From positions 124,001-188,000 of the forward strand of contig NZ_RSEB01000007.1 of assembly GCF_003933745.1 (NCBI RefSeq): a DNA stretch of 64,000 nt, written 5' to 3'. The position numbers were made by a program, and so were the translations under genes. The DNA is from Glycomyces terrestris (GTDB taxonomy: Bacteria > Actinomycetota > Actinomycetes > Mycobacteriales > Micromonosporaceae). Under the pieces are notes generated by a model. The model did not search any database and was not told the origin of the DNA. It worked only from the letters and a program-made list of their open reading frames with translations. Below, piece after piece: positions 42,560 to 52,093 of this stretch (within the stretch, counting starts at the first letter, position 1; every line of letters starts with the position of its first letter).

Positions 42560-44371
42560 TCACACGGCGCGCTCTCCGGCGCCGGTCCGGCGCGGTCCGG
42601 CCGCCGCGGGTCCGGGCGCGCGGCAGTAGGCGCGGACCTCGTTGAGGCCCTTGCGGGTGACGAGGACGAGCAGCGTGTCCCCGTGGGCGATCTGGAAGCC
42701 CGCGTCGGGGTTCCACCGGATGCCGCCGGTCTCGCGCCGGACCGCGAGCAGCCGGTGCGAGCCGGGCACGGTCGCCCGGTGCGCGGGCACGTCGTCGAGC
42801 CACGCGCCCTCCTCGACGGTCACTTCGGCGATGTACGCGATCTGGCCGCGCACCGGGATCGTCTCCAGGATCTCGTCGTCGGTGAGCTCGCGCGCGAACG
42901 AGCCGGCCGCGACCTGCGGCGCGCTGTACGAGGAGTGCTGCGACGCCTCGTGGAGGGACCGCCCCTTGTTCAGGTTGCGGCGGATGAGGGACGCGAACTC
43001 GGGGTTGTAGATCCGCATGACCGTCCGCAGGTCCGGTTTGCACTCCAGCCCGGACAGGGCCGTCTCGAGGTTCGCCGAGTCCTGCTTCGCCATCGCCACC
43101 AGCGACCGCGAGTACTTGACCTCGGCCTCCTGGAGCGTCTCGGGCCGGCTCGCGTCGCCCAGGAGCACCTGCGCCCCGGCGGCCCGGGCGGCGCGCACCC
43201 CGATCGCGTCGCGGTCCTTCTCGATGGCGACGACCGGCACGCGGCGCTCGCGCAGCGTCTCCACGACGCGGGTCCCCATGTTGCCCAGGCCGACGACGAT
43301 GACGTGGTCGCGCACGGCCCGCACCATGCGGCCCTCGGCGAGCGCGTACCGGCGCTCGACGACGGCCTGCACGATCGCACCGGTGACGACCGGGATGAGC
43401 AGGGCCCCGGAGACGACCACGACGACGTGCGTCAGGCGCAGCTCCCAGTGGTCGGTCGTGTCGGGGTCGGCGCCGCCGGCGGCCATCATCGCGAGCATGT
43501 ACAGCGCGTCCCAGAAGTCGCCGCCGACCTCGCGGTTCGCGTTCAGGCTGTTGACGGTGAGGAGCGTGGTGAGGCCGCCGAGCATGACGGCCATGAGGGC
43601 GGCCGCGGCCACCCACAGGCCCTTGCTGAACGTGCGCCGCAGCGTGTGCAGCGACTGCCGGAACCACTGCGCGACCTTCTCGGCCGCGGGCCTGACCCAG
43701 CGGCGGGCGGCCTCGGGTTCGAGGCACAGGAGCCGGACGGCCTCGTCGGCGTCGTCGGGGAGCATGTCGACGCCGAACTCGTTGCCGGTGGCGACGACCC
43801 ACTGGGCCTGGGCGCGCGGGTCGGCGGCGCGCGCGAGGTAGAGGCGGCGGCCCCAGATGTCGATGTCGCCGGGCGGGATCTGCTCGAGGGCGGCGGCCGC
43901 GTAGGTGCGGGCGACCATGTCGGCGTCGGACTTGACGAAGACGCCGTCGTCGCCGAGGAGCTTCTGCATGTGGTCGCGCAGGCCGCGGTTGTACATGCGG
44001 ATGACGAGCCGGGGGAGGGTCTCGTCGCCGAGGTAGTGGGACATCTCGCGGATCTGGAGGGCGAGGTGGAGGTTGCCGACGTCGTCCTGGTCCATGAGGG
44101 CGACGGCGTACGCGTCGGTGAGCCCGGCCTCGCGGATGGTGTCGGCGTCGACGTGCGGGGTCTCCAGGACGGAGAGGCGCCGGTTCTCCTGGGCGGTGTG
44201 GCGGATCTCGTCGCGCTGGCCGCCGGGGCCGGCGGGGATGACGGCGATGACGTGGAACGCGAAGTTGTCGATGAGGTTCTTGATGAATCTGAGGGTGAGT
44301 CCGTTGTCGCCCACGACGATCACGCGACGGTCGGGGCGCACGTCCTCGAGCCTGGCCTGCCGGGGGTGCAT
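42560..44371 (-). CDS. RCK-domain ion channel, CASTOR/POLLUX-like
   Basis: 603 residues from ATG 44371. Residues 15-215 form an N-terminal RCK/TrkA-N Rossmann domain (VIVVGDNGLTLRFIKNL). Helices at about 252-274 and 313-335 flank a short pore loop, DALYMLAMMAAGGADP. A second RCK domain starts at 356 (VIVVGLGNMGTRVVE) and ends in a TrkA-C-like segment. The filter is AAGGAD rather than TVGYG, so the ion is not clearly potassium; calcium-permeable CASTOR/POLLUX relatives also depart from TVGYG. A domain ahead of the helices is unusual for K+ channels. The ribosome site is weak. It follows the GNAT gene at 62 bases. Confidence 0.83.
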   Translation of the reverse strand: MHPRQARLEDVRPDRRVIVVGDNGLTLRFIKNLIDNFAFHVIAVIPAGPGGQRDEIRHTAQENRRLSVLETPHVDADTIREAGLTDAYAVALMDQDDVGNLHLALQIREMSHYLGDETLPRLVIRMYNRGLRDHMQKLLGDDGVFVKSDADMVARTYAAAALEQIPPGDIDIWGRRLYLARAADPRAQAQWVVATGNEFGVDMLPDDADEAVRLLCLEPEAARRWVRPAAEKVAQWFRQSLHTLRRTFSKGLWVAAAALMAVMLGGLTTLLTVNSLNANREVGGDFWDALYMLAMMAAGGADPDTTDHWELRLTHVVVVVSGALLIPVVTGAIVQAVVERRYALAEGRMVRAVRDHVIVVGLGNMGTRVVETLRERRVPVVAIEKDRDAIGVRAARAAGAQVLLGDASRPETLQEAEVKYSRSLVAMAKQDSANLETALSGLECKPDLRTVMRIYNPEFASLIRRNLNKGRSLHEASQHSSYSAPQVAAGSFARELTDDEILETIPVRGQIAYIAEVTVEEGAWLDDVPAHRATVPGSHRLLAVRRETGGIRWNPDAGFQIAHGDTLLVLVTRKGLNEVRAYCRAPGPAAAGPRRTGAGERAV

Positions 44372-44433
44372 GACGCTCAGTGTATTGAAGATTCGCAAGC
44401 GGTTGCGGCCCCGAGCGGCCGGGAGGCGCCGGT

Positions 44434-45459
44434 TCAGCCCTTGCGGGTGAGGCGGGCGAGGAGCTTGTCGACGTCGGCTTCGTAGTCGTACCAGTCGACG
44501 TCGTGGACGAAGCCGAGTTCGCCGTTGACCCAGCGGACGTCGTCGGCGGTGTCGAGGGTCCAGGTCTGGACGTCGACGAGCTGCGGTTCGGCGCGGCGCA
44601 GCTCGGTGAGGAGGCGGGCCTTCATGGTCATGGCGAGCCCGTAGGAGCGGTGGGCGGGGGCCACGACGGTGTCGTACTGGTCGGCGCGGGTGGGGCGCTG
44701 CGCGGAGACGACGAGCTCGGTGAGGCCGACGACGTTCCCGTACGGTTCGGCGATCGCGACGGCGATGTGGGACCGCATGCCGCGGCGGGCGAGGGTCTGG
44801 AAGGAGTCGCGCAGGGCCGGGGCGTAGGCCGAGCCGCGCCATTCGGGCACGAACGCGACGTTCCCGGGCGCGGAGCGCAGGTTGGCCTTGACGTCGGCGT
44901 AGGAGTCGAGGAGCCGGTCGGGGACGCCGCCGGCGTGGTATTCGAGCCGGTACCCGGCGGCGAGGCGCCCGGCGGCGTGCTCGATCTTCTCCCAGTCGAT
45001 GTCGGCCCAGCGCAGGAGGTGGCGCTGCTCGACCGCGGAGCGCGCGAAGCCGTGCCGGTCGTAGAAGCCGACGGCGGGCGTGGTGGCGATGACCTCGACG
45101 CACAGGGTCCGGCAGCCGCCGGCCTTCGCGCACTCGGCGACGGCGCGCAGCAGGCGGGTGCCGACGCCCTTGCCGCGCGCGGACGGCCGGGTGGACATCT
45201 CGACGACGCCGGTGCCGGCCTGCTCGCCCCCGAACAGGATGAGGCTGGCGTGGCCGACGAGGTCGCCGTCGGCGTCGCGGTCGAGGAAGAGGCAGCGGCG
45301 GTCCTCGGGCAGGGTCGCGGTGAGGTACTCGCGGAGCGCGTCGGTGCGCCAGCGCGGCTCGGCGGGCATGTCGGCGGCGGTCATGTCGTTGAGCACCGAG
45401 CACCAGTCGCGGAGGTCGTCGTCCGTCATCTCGCCGGGAGCGAGCTGCTTCAGGGGCAT
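44434..45459 (-). CDS. Tandem GNAT N-acetyltransferase
   Basis: 341 residues, ATG 45459 with AAGGA 6 bases upstream. The first GNAT domain (about 1-165) has the acetyl-CoA loop STRPSARGKGVGTRLLRAV and PAVGFYDRHGFARS. The second (about 175-340) has VVGLTELVVS and TVVAPAHRSYGLAMTMKARLL, where the loop is less canonical (HRSYGLA). The two-domain arrangement recalls MshD, but MshD belongs to a different context and key residues were not matched. Substrate unknown. It probably shares a transcript with the downstream channel gene. Confidence 0.83.
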   Translation of the reverse strand: MPLKQLAPGEMTDDDLRDWCSVLNDMTAADMPAEPRWRTDALREYLTATLPEDRRCLFLDRDADGDLVGHASLILFGGEQAGTGVVEMSTRPSARGKGVGTRLLRAVAECAKAGGCRTLCVEVIATTPAVGFYDRHGFARSAVEQRHLLRWADIDWEKIEHAAGRLAAGYRLEYHAGGVPDRLLDSYADVKANLRSAPGNVAFVPEWRGSAYAPALRDSFQTLARRGMRSHIAVAIAEPYGNVVGLTELVVSAQRPTRADQYDTVVAPAHRSYGLAMTMKARLLTELRRAEPQLVDVQTWTLDTADDVRWVNGELGFVHDVDWYDYEADVDKLLARLTRKG

Positions 45460-45530
45460 CTCTTATCCTTACCCGAAATCGTCACCGAACGGAACCCCCG
45501 GCTCACGGATTGCAGCGATCGGGGGCCCGG

Positions 45531-46373
45531 TCAGGCGGTGCTCGCCCGGCCGTACTGGTCGGCGCGGTCGAACACCTTCTGCACGTAGTCGTCCCTGGGG
45601 TTGTAGGAGTGGACGGCGGCCTGCCAGCCGGCCGGGGTCGTCAGGTCGCGGTCGCCGTGGCAGAGGTAGTTCGCGGCGGCGGTGACGGCGTCGTCGATGT
45701 CGTCGGGGTTGAACACGCCGTCCTTGTCGCCGTCGGCCTTCCAGGCCTCCCATGTGCTGGGGAGGAACTGCATGGGGCCCATCTCGTCGTAGCCCGAGCC
45801 CCGGATGGGGGTGACGGTGGTGCCGTCGGACTGGATCCGGTTCCCGTTGGTGGTGCCGTGGGTGGTCTCGGTGGCGCCGATGCCGGCGAGGGTGGTCCAG
45901 GAGAGGTTGCAGCCGGGGTTCTCGACGGCGGAGACGAGCTCGGCGCGCCCGTAGGCGACGAGGGCCCGCTCGGGGATGCCGAGGTGGGCGAGGCTCCGGG
46001 CCCACGAGTCGAGGTCGGTGGCGCCGGCGGGCGTGGAGGCCGTGTCGTCGGGGGAGGCGGTGCCGACCTCCTCGATCGGGTCGGTCTCGGCGGGGAGGCC
46101 GGCGGCGGGGGCGTCCTCGGGGGTGAGGACGAGGGGGGCCTCCTCGGGTTCGGGGCTGGGCTCGGTGCCGAACGACCAGGCGGGCCCGGCGCTGGGGACC
46201 ACGAGCCAGCCGGCGGCGAGCGCCCCGGCGACCGCGAGGGCCGTGAGCGCGGCCTGGACGCCCAGGCGTCCGGCCGGGGCCCGCAGGGCGCGGACGCAGG
46301 CGCGGGCGCCCCTGCCGGCGGCCTTGAGGGCGCGCCAGGGGAGGAGGGCGGTGCGGCGGAGGAGGTGCAGCAC
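45531..46373 (-). CDS. Membrane-anchored lytic transglycosylase
   Basis: 280 residues from GTG 46373. One helix at about 38-60 after a basic start, then an acidic Pro/Glu linker to about 118. The catalytic domain has probable general acid E169 in GIGATETTHG, GYDEMGPMQFLPSTWEAW and AANYLCHGD, matching MltB/SLT enzymes that cleave peptidoglycan glycan strands. DGDKDGVFNPDD (about 217-228) is a calcium-loop-like insertion seen in this family. The ribosome site AGGAC is 13 bases away, so the start is not certain. It diverges from the cyclase gene. Confidence 0.87.
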   Translation of the reverse strand: MLHLLRRTALLPWRALKAAGRGARACVRALRAPAGRLGVQAALTALAVAGALAAGWLVVPSAGPAWSFGTEPSPEPEEAPLVLTPEDAPAAGLPAETDPIEEVGTASPDDTASTPAGATDLDSWARSLAHLGIPERALVAYGRAELVSAVENPGCNLSWTTLAGIGATETTHGTTNGNRIQSDGTTVTPIRGSGYDEMGPMQFLPSTWEAWKADGDKDGVFNPDDIDDAVTAAANYLCHGDRDLTTPAGWQAAVHSYNPRDDYVQKVFDRADQYGRASTA

Positions 46374-46833
46374 GGGAGCGGGTCGTCCTTTCTCGATCGC
46401 GGCGGCCCGATCGGGGGGCGGCGGCGCGGGGAGTGCGGCCGCCTGCGCCGAGCGCTCAGTATGCGCCCGGGCGCCGGCGGGTGCGCGGCGCCGCGGGGGG
46501 ACCGGGATGAATGCGAGTATTCCCTAGTTTCGTTCCCGCGGGCAACGCCTGAGGGGCAACAATTCTGTCCGATGCCCGCTACCAGCGGGCCCTCGGATCG
46601 TTCCCTATATCGGATCGGTGGTTGCCACGAGCAAACCCGCGTCGAGAACGCCTCACGTCCGCGCGCAGGGCACGGAGACACGGCCGAGCGGACCGCATGC
46701 GGAGTGCCAGTTCCCATCACGGCAGGTAACCGACTGAGATGGGGGTGACACTGTGAGGCCGCTGGGCAATTGTGCCCGCGCACCAGCGCGCCACAGCCCG
46801 GCATACGGGGGCTGAACGAAAGTTGATCGACAC
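46374..46833. other. 460-base divergent intergenic region with nested hairpin
   Basis: No gene seen. A nested inverted repeat at 46568-46597 (TCCGA/TCGGA around GCCCGCT/AGCGGGC, loop ACC) is followed by a second TCGGATCG at 46611-46618. AT-rich CTATAT at 46605-46610 may be part of a promoter in either direction. I tested by eye for a c-di-AMP riboswitch ahead of the transglycosylase gene and did not find its core. Confidence 0.45.
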
Positions 46834-48624
46834 GTGGATACGACTACGGCATCGCACGCCGCACTGACCTCCCTCTCGCTGCTTGGGAATGAGATATCGG
46901 CATATCGACACGAGTCCGATGTGGCCGGTGGATTCGCCGATCCCGGCGGCTCGTCCGGGCCGCGCCGGGCCCCGCTGCCCGCCGGCGACGTCACGTTCCT
47001 GTTCACCGACATCGAGGGCTCCACCCGCCTGGCCTCGGGCCTCGGCGCCGAGCGCTACCGGGTCGTCCTCCACCGCCACCGCGCCCTGGTCCGCGAGGTG
47101 CTGCGGGACGCCGGCGGCGTCGAGATCGACACCGAGGGCGACTCGTTCTTCGTGGCCTTCCACGACGCGGCCGCCGCCTGCCGCGCCGCGGTCGGGATAC
47201 AGCTGGCCCTGCGCGGCTCCACATGGCCCGAACACGGCGGCGCGCCGCTGCGCCCGCGCGTCCGCATGGGACTGCACACCGGCGAGGCCTGGCCCTCCGC
47301 GGGCGGCTACGCCACCCCGGAGGTGCACCGGACCGCGCGGATCTGCTCGGCCGCGCACGGCGACCAGATCCTCGCCTCCGCCCGGTGCGCCGCCGCCGCG
47401 GGGCTGCCGCCGGACGCGGTGCGCCGCCTGGGCGACTTCGAACTGCGCGGCCTGCCCGGCGCGACCGAACTGGTCCAGCTCACCGCGCCGGGACTGCCCG
47501 AGGACTTCCCGCCGCCGCCGGCCCGCCCGCGCCGCCACAACCTGCCGCACCCGCTCAAGCCGCCGGTCGAGCGGCCCGACGACGCGCGCGAACTGGACCG
47601 GGCCTTCGCCGTCGGCCGCATGGTCGCCCTCAGCGGCCTCCCCGGCTGCGGCAAGACCACGTTCGCGCAGGACTGGGCCCGCAAGCGCCTCGCCTGCTAC
47701 GAGCACGGCGTCTGGTACTGCCCGGCCGGACCCGACCTCGGCCGGGCCCTCCTGGACGCCCTCGACCTGCGCCCGGAGCCGCTGCGCGAACCGATGGGCA
47801 CCGTCGCCGACCACCTCCGCGACCGCCGCGCCCTCCTCGTCGTCGACGGCGCCGACCGGCTCGGCGCCGACGGCCGCGGCGCCCTCCTCGCACTCCTGGA
47901 GACCTGCCCCGGCCTGCACCTCCTCGCGGTCGGCCGCCGGCCCCTGGACCTGCCCGGCGCCGTCAAGCGCGCCCTCGACCTGCCCGCGGGCGGCGTCGGC
48001 GCGGCGATGCTCGCCGGGTTCTGCGAGGACCGCGGCGCGCCCTGGACGGCCGGCGACTGCCGCGGCCTGGCCGCCGCCGTCGAGAACTTCCCGCCCGCGC
48101 TCCTCGCGCTCGCCGACCTCGTCGCGCTCGCCTCCCCGCAGGCCGCGCTGCGGCGCCTGCGCGACGACCCGGTCGCCGTCCTCGACGCCGGCGGGCGCTT
48201 CCGCGAGGCCATCGACGAGGCGGTCGCCGCGATCTCCGGCCCGGCCCGCGCGGTCCTGCTCGAACTCGCCGCCCGCGAGCACGGCGCGAGCGTCGACGAG
48301 GTCCTCCACCTGTGCCGGCAGCGCGACGGCAGCCTCGAGGCGCTCGTGGAGCTCGTCGACGCCGCGCTCGTCGTCATCGAGCGGCCCGCGATGGACCAGG
48401 CCGTGTACCGCGTCCCGGCCCCGCTGCGGTGGCTCCTCGGCGGCCCCGGCCCCGAGCCGGCGCCCGCGCCGCTCCCGGGCTTCGCCGAGCGCCTGGTCCA
48501 CCCGGTCGCGTTCGACGCGCCGCGCCTGCGCGCGGTCGCCTTACCCGCCCGCGGCGGCGGGCTTCACGCCCGCCGCCGCCGCTCACGCGCGGCCCGCGCG
48601 GCGTGTGCGATGCTGAGGCCGTGA
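46834..48624 (+). CDS. Class III adenylate/guanylate cyclase fused to P-loop NTPase
   Basis: 596 residues from GTG 46834; GTG 46921 is an alternative. The cyclase domain (about 50-225) has metal-binding D59 in [23 protein letters not shown] and GLHTGEAW. The NTPase has P-loop [11 protein letters not shown] near 268-277, [10 protein letters not shown] as Walker B, and helical winged text to about 550. Such cyclase-STAND regulators usually continue into TPR repeats; this one stops early. The last 40 residues are Arg/Ala-rich, cross a strong hairpin, and include a TTA leucine codon at 48541-48543, rare in this genome. Its stop overlaps the hemL start (GTGA). A frameshift near 48540 cannot be excluded. 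Confidence 0.82.
   Translation: MDTTTASHAALTSLSLLGNEISAYRHESDVAGGFADPGGSSGPRRAPLPAGDVTFLFTDIEGSTRLASGLGAERYRVVLHRHRALVREVLRDAGGVEIDTEGDSFFVAFHDAAAACRAAVGIQLALRGSTWPEHGGAPLRPRVRMGLHTGEAWPSAGGYATPEVHRTARICSAAHGDQILASARCAAAAGLPPDAVRRLGDFELRGLPGATELVQLTAPGLPEDFPPPPARPRRHNLPHPLKPPVERPDDARELDRAFAVGRMVALSGLPGCGKTTFAQDWARKRLACYEHGVWYCPAGPDLGRALLDALDLRPEPLREPMGTVADHLRDRRALLVVDGADRLGADGRGALLALLETCPGLHLLAVGRRPLDLPGAVKRALDLPAGGVGAAMLAGFCEDRGAPWTAGDCRGLAAAVENFPPALLALADLVALASPQAALRRLRDDPVAVLDAGGRFREAIDEAVAAISGPARAVLLELAAREHGASVDEVLHLCRQRDGSLEALVELVDAALVVIERPAMDQAVYRVPAPLRWLLGGPGPEPAPAPLPGFAERLVHPVAFDAPRLRAVALPARGGGLHARRRRSRAARAACAMLRP
48551..48579 (+). terminator. Hairpin inside the 3' end of the cyclase gene
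   Basis: Perfect 12-base stem (48551-48562 with 48568-48579), loop TTCAC, 42 bases before the hemL start. It has the look of a terminator although it lies within the reading frame, so the true cyclase end may be earlier, or it may attenuate read-through into hemL. Confidence 0.55.
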
Positions 48625-49925
48625 CTGACAGGCAACGGGAACCGCTCGACCGCACCCGCTCGCAGGCCGCCGCCGCACGCGCCGCCCGCGTCATCCCCGG
48701 GGGCGTGAACTCGCCGGTCCGGGCCTTCCGCGGCGTCGGCGGGACCCCGGTGTTCATCGCGGAGGCCTCCGGCGCCCGCATGACCGACGTCGACGGCAAC
48801 ACCTACGTCGACCTCGTCGGCTCCTGGGGCCCGCTCATCCTCGGGCACGCCCACCCCGCCGTCGTCGACGCGCTCGCCGCGGCCGCCGCCCGCGGCACCT
48901 CGTACGGCGCGCCCACCGAGGCCGAGGTCGAGCTCGCCGAGCTCATCGTCGAGCGCACCCCGTGCGACATGGTCCGGCTCGTGTCCTCCGGCACCGAGGC
49001 CACCATGAGCGCCGTGCGCCTCGCCCGCGCCGCCACCGGCCGCGACAAGGTCGTCAAGTTCGCCGGCTGCTACCACGGCCACGCCGACTCCTTCCTCGCC
49101 GAGGCCGGCTCCGGCGTCGCCACGCTCGGCCACCCCGACTCGCCCGGCGTCCCCGCCGCGGCCGCCGCCGACACGATCGTCGTGCCCTACAACGACATCA
49201 ACGCGGTCGAGGCCGCGTTCGCGAAGCACCCCGGGCAGATCGCCGCGGTCATCACCGAGGCCGTCCCCGGGAACATGGGCGCGATCGAGCCGCTCGACGG
49301 CTTCAACGAGAAGCTGTACGCCGTCGCGCGCGCCCGCGGCGCGCTCCTCATCTCCGACGAGGTCATGACCGGCTTCCGCGTCGGCCCCGGCGGCCTCGCC
49401 GCCCCCGCCGACCTGTACACGTACGGGAAGGTCATGGGCGGGGGCCTGCCCGCCGCCGCGTTCGGCGGCCGCGCCGACCTCATGTCGATGATCAGCCCCG
49501 CCGGGCCCGTCTACCAGGCCGGCACCCTCTCGGGCAACCCGCTCGCCGTCGCCGCCGGCCTCGCCACCCTGCGCCTGTGCGACGACGCCGTCTACCGCAC
49601 CCTCGACGCCACGGCCGCCGAGCTCCAGCGCATGGCCGGCGCCGCCCTCGCCAAGGCCGGCGTCCCGCACTACGTCTCGGCGCCCTCGAACCTGTTCTCC
49701 GTGTTCTTCGCCGAGGGCCCCGTCACCGACTACACCGGCGCCCGGGCCCAGGACACCGCCGCGTACGGCGCGTTCTTCCACGCCATGCTCGAACACGGCG
49801 TCTACCTCCCGCCGAGCGCGTTCGAGTGCTGGTTCACCTCCGCGGCGATCGACGAGGATGCCCTGTCACACATCGAACAGGCCCTGCAACCGGCCGCCGG
49901 AGCCGCGGCTAAGGTGCGGTCATGA
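48621..49925 (+). CDS. hemL: Glutamate-1-semialdehyde 2,1-aminomutase
   Basis: Makes 5-aminolevulinate in the C5 haem pathway. 434 residues from GTG 48621, within the GTGA shared with the preceding gene. Class III aminotransferase: [39 protein letters not shown]-lysine K270 in [10 protein letters not shown], and [10 protein letters not shown]. Its stop overlaps the next ATG (ATGA). The order hemL-phosphatase-thioredoxin-ccdA-resB-ccsA equals mycobacterial Rv0524-Rv0529 and ties haem synthesis to cytochrome c assembly. Confidence 0.96.
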   Translation: MTDRQREPLDRTRSQAAAARAARVIPGGVNSPVRAFRGVGGTPVFIAEASGARMTDVDGNTYVDLVGSWGPLILGHAHPAVVDALAAAAARGTSYGAPTEAEVELAELIVERTPCDMVRLVSSGTEATMSAVRLARAATGRDKVVKFAGCYHGHADSFLAEAGSGVATLGHPDSPGVPAAAAADTIVVPYNDINAVEAAFAKHPGQIAAVITEAVPGNMGAIEPLDGFNEKLYAVARARGALLISDEVMTGFRVGPGGLAAPADLYTYGKVMGGGLPAAAFGGRADLMSMISPAGPVYQAGTLSGNPLAVAAGLATLRLCDDAVYRTLDATAAELQRMAGAALAKAGVPHYVSAPSNLFSVFFAEGPVTDYTGARAQDTAAYGAFFHAMLEHGVYLPPSAFECWFTSAAIDEDALSHIEQALQPAAGAAAKVRS

Positions 49926-50575
49926 GCGGCACCAAGACCATCGTCCACCTGCTGCGCCACGGCGAGGTCCACAACCCGGAGGGACTCCTGTACGGGCGCC
50001 TCCCCGGCTACGGCCTGTCCGAGCTCGGCAGGGAGATGGCCCTCGCGGCCGCCGAGCGGCTCGCCGGGCGCGACGTCGTCCACGTCGGCTCCTCCCCGCT
50101 CCAGCGCGCCCAGGAGACCGCCGAGCCCGTCGCCGCCTCCCACCGCCTCCACGCCGTCACCTACGACGGCATCGTCGAGGCCGGGAACTCCTTCGAGGGC
50201 CTCAAGGTCGGCGTCGGCGACGGCGCCCTGCGCCACCCCCGCTACTGGTGGCGCCTGCGCGACCCCTTCCGCCCCTCCTGGGGCGAGGCGTACCTCGACA
50301 TCGCCCGCCGCATGATGGACGCCCTCGACAAGGCCCGCGCCGCCGCCGACGGCTCCGAGGCCGTCCTCGTCTCGCACCAGCTGCCGATCTGGACGGTCCG
50401 CCGCTTCGCCGAGCGCAAGCGCCTCTGGCACGACCCGCGCAACCGCGAGTGCTCCCTCGCCTCGATCACCAGCTTCGTGTACGAAGGCGAATCCCTCACC
50501 CGCATCGAGTACTCCGAGCCGGCCGCGCACCTCGTGCTCAAGTCCGCGACCGCCAAGCGGGCCAAGGGCGCCTGA
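49922..50575 (+). CDS. Histidine phosphatase family protein
   Basis: 217 residues. The phosphoglycerate-mutase fold has HLLRHGEV with catalytic His near 13, [13 protein letters not shown], and [14 protein letters not shown] with the second His. GdpM-like glycolytic residues are missing, so it is a phosphatase rather than a mutase. It is translationally coupled to hemL by ATGA. The homologue sits at the same place in mycobacteria (Rv0525). The substrate is unknown. Confidence 0.88.
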   Translation: MSGTKTIVHLLRHGEVHNPEGLLYGRLPGYGLSELGREMALAAAERLAGRDVVHVGSSPLQRAQETAEPVAASHRLHAVTYDGIVEAGNSFEGLKVGVGDGALRHPRYWWRLRDPFRPSWGEAYLDIARRMMDALDKARAAADGSEAVLVSHQLPIWTVRRFAERKRLWHDPRNRECSLASITSFVYEGESLTRIEYSEPAAHLVLKSATAKRAKGA

Positions 50576-50577
50576 CC

Positions 50578-51168
50578 ATGGGGCTCCGGCGGAGGACCAT
50601 GCTGGCCGCGGCGCCGCTGCTGGCCCTCGCGGCCTGCGGCGAGGGCGGCGCCGACAGCAACCGCGTCAACGAGATCAACCGCGACCGGTACGTCTCCGGC
50701 GACGGCGCCAACTACCGCTGGGAGGACCCCGGCGACCGCTTCGCGGCGCCCCGCCTCCAAGGCGAGGACCTCGACGGGAACCCGGTCGACACCGACGACT
50801 GGGCCGGCTCGGTCATCGTCGTCAACTTCTGGGGCTCCTGGTGCGCGCCCTGCGTCGCCGAGGCCCCGCACCTCGTCGAGGCCGCCGCCGCCTCAGAGGG
50901 CCAGCCGGTCCGCTTCCTCGGCGTGAACATCCGCGACAGCCTCGACGCCGCCCAGAGCTTCGAGAACCGCTGGGGCGTCCCGTACCCGTCCCTGTACGAC
51001 GAGGCCGGCCGCGTCGCCGACCAGTTCGTCGACTTCGGACTCTCCCCGAACAGCATCCCCGCCACGATCCTCATCGACGCCGAGCACCGCGTCTTCTCCA
51101 TCTGGCGGGGCGAGCTCGCCGACGCCGAGACGCTCACCGCCGACGTCGCCAAAGCCCTGGAGACCTGA
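50578..51168 (+). CDS. resA: ResA/TlpA-like thiol-disulphide lipoprotein
   Basis: 196 residues. The lipobox LALAAC puts the lipidated Cys at C20. A thioredoxin fold follows with the active site W-C89-A-P-C92, VNFWGSWCAPC, FLGVNIRD and GLSPNSIPATILID (cis-Pro). Acts outside the membrane to reduce apocytochrome c thiols before haem attachment, fed by CcdA. The ATG is 2 bases after the preceding stop, and its own stop overlaps the next ATG by one base. Confidence 0.92.
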   Translation: MGLRRRTMLAAAPLLALAACGEGGADSNRVNEINRDRYVSGDGANYRWEDPGDRFAAPRLQGEDLDGNPVDTDDWAGSVIVVNFWGSWCAPCVAEAPHLVEAAAASEGQPVRFLGVNIRDSLDAAQSFENRWGVPYPSLYDEAGRVADQFVDFGLSPNSIPATILIDAEHRVFSIWRGELADAETLTADVAKALET

Positions 51169-51338
51169 TGCGCCAGCCGTCCAACCCCGTCGTCCGCCGG
51201 GCCGCCAAGGGCGCCGTCATGGCCGGCACCGCCGCCCTCACCGCCGTCGCCGTCGGCGCCCTCGTCAAACGCCGCCTCGACGGCCCCGCCTCCCGCAAGC
51301 CCGTCCTCGACCCGGCCCCGCGCGAGGACGCCGAGTGA
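51168..51338 (+). CDS. Small single-helix membrane protein in the cytochrome c operon
   Basis: 56 residues. MRQPSNPVVRRAAKG is followed by an Ala/Val-rich helix at about 16-34, then a basic/Pro-rich tail. Both ends overlap neighbours (TGATG before, GTGA after), which strongly supports translation. I recognise no family, and mycobacterial operons have no gene I know at this position. It could stabilise the CcdA/ResBC complex (inference). Confidence 0.75.
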   Translation: MRQPSNPVVRRAAKGAVMAGTAALTAVAVGALVKRRLDGPASRKPVLDPAPREDAE

Positions 51339-52093
51339 ACCCCGCCGAGACCGCCGCCTCCGGGCCGCTCCTGCTCGCGTTCGGCGTGGCCGCGCTCGCC
51401 GGGCTCGTCTCCTTCGCCTCGCCGTGCACGCTCCCCCTCATGCCCGGCTACGTCTCCTACGTCACCGGCATGAGCGGCAGCGAACTCGCCGCCAAGGGCG
51501 GCACCGCGACCGACCGGCGCACCGGGCGCGTCCTCACCGGCGCGCTCCTCTTCGTCGCCGGGTTCACCGCCGTCTACACCGTCGTCGTCTTCGCGCTCCA
51601 GACCGCCGGACGGGCCCTGCTCCAGAACACCGCCGCGCTCGAGACCGCCGCCGGCGTCGTCATGATCGCCATGGGCCTCATGTTCATCGGCCTCATCCCC
51701 ACCCGCGGCGGCTTCGCCCCCAAGTGGCGCCCCGCCGTCGGCCTCGCCGGCGCCCCCCTCTTCGGCGCGGTCTTCGCGCTCTCCTGGATCCCCTGCACCT
51801 CACCGGTCCTCGCCGCGATCACCAGCCTCGCCGTCGTCCAGGACGGCACCGCCCGCGGCGTCGGCCTCATGATCGCCTACTGCGCCGGCCTCGGCGCCCC
51901 CTTCGTGCTCTTCGCCGTCGGCATGCACCGCCTCGCCCGCGCCCTCGACTTCCTCAAGCGCCACGGCCGCGCCATCGCCGTCGCCGGCGGCGCCATGCTC
52001 ATCGCCGTCGGCCTCATGCTCGCCACCGGCGCCTGGGGCGACTTCACCAACTGGCTGCGCGCCACCGTCGGCACCGGGGTGAGCGCCCTGTGA
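51335..52093 (+). CDS. ccdA: Cytochrome c biogenesis protein CcdA
   Basis: 252 residues, GTG 51335. Six hydrophobic helices. Redox cysteines are C31 in FASPCTLPLMPGY and the Cys near 154 in WIPCTSPVL, at the ends of helices 1 and 4. Carries electrons from cytosolic thioredoxin across the membrane to ResA. The stop overlaps the resB start (GTGA). Confidence 0.94.
   Translation: MNPAETAASGPLLLAFGVAALAGLVSFASPCTLPLMPGYVSYVTGMSGSELAAKGGTATDRRTGRVLTGALLFVAGFTAVYTVVVFALQTAGRALLQNTAALETAAGVVMIAMGLMFIGLIPTRGGFAPKWRPAVGLAGAPLFGAVFALSWIPCTSPVLAAITSLAVVQDGTARGVGLMIAYCAGLGAPFVLFAVGMHRLARALDFLKRHGRAIAVAGGAMLIAVGLMLATGAWGDFTNWLRATVGTGVSAL

Noticed and set aside
39909-43802. A 1297-codon minus-strand open frame opposite mqnC and overlapping the protease and channel genes.
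   Set aside because: Composition is the Arg/Gly/Ala-rich pattern typical of out-of-frame reading in high-GC DNA. MqnC, the protease and the channel explain the region.
46374-46650. Possible c-di-AMP riboswitch upstream of the lytic transglycosylase gene.
   Set aside because: Read on the minus strand, the region has hairpins but not the conserved core. It is kept only as an unexplained structure.
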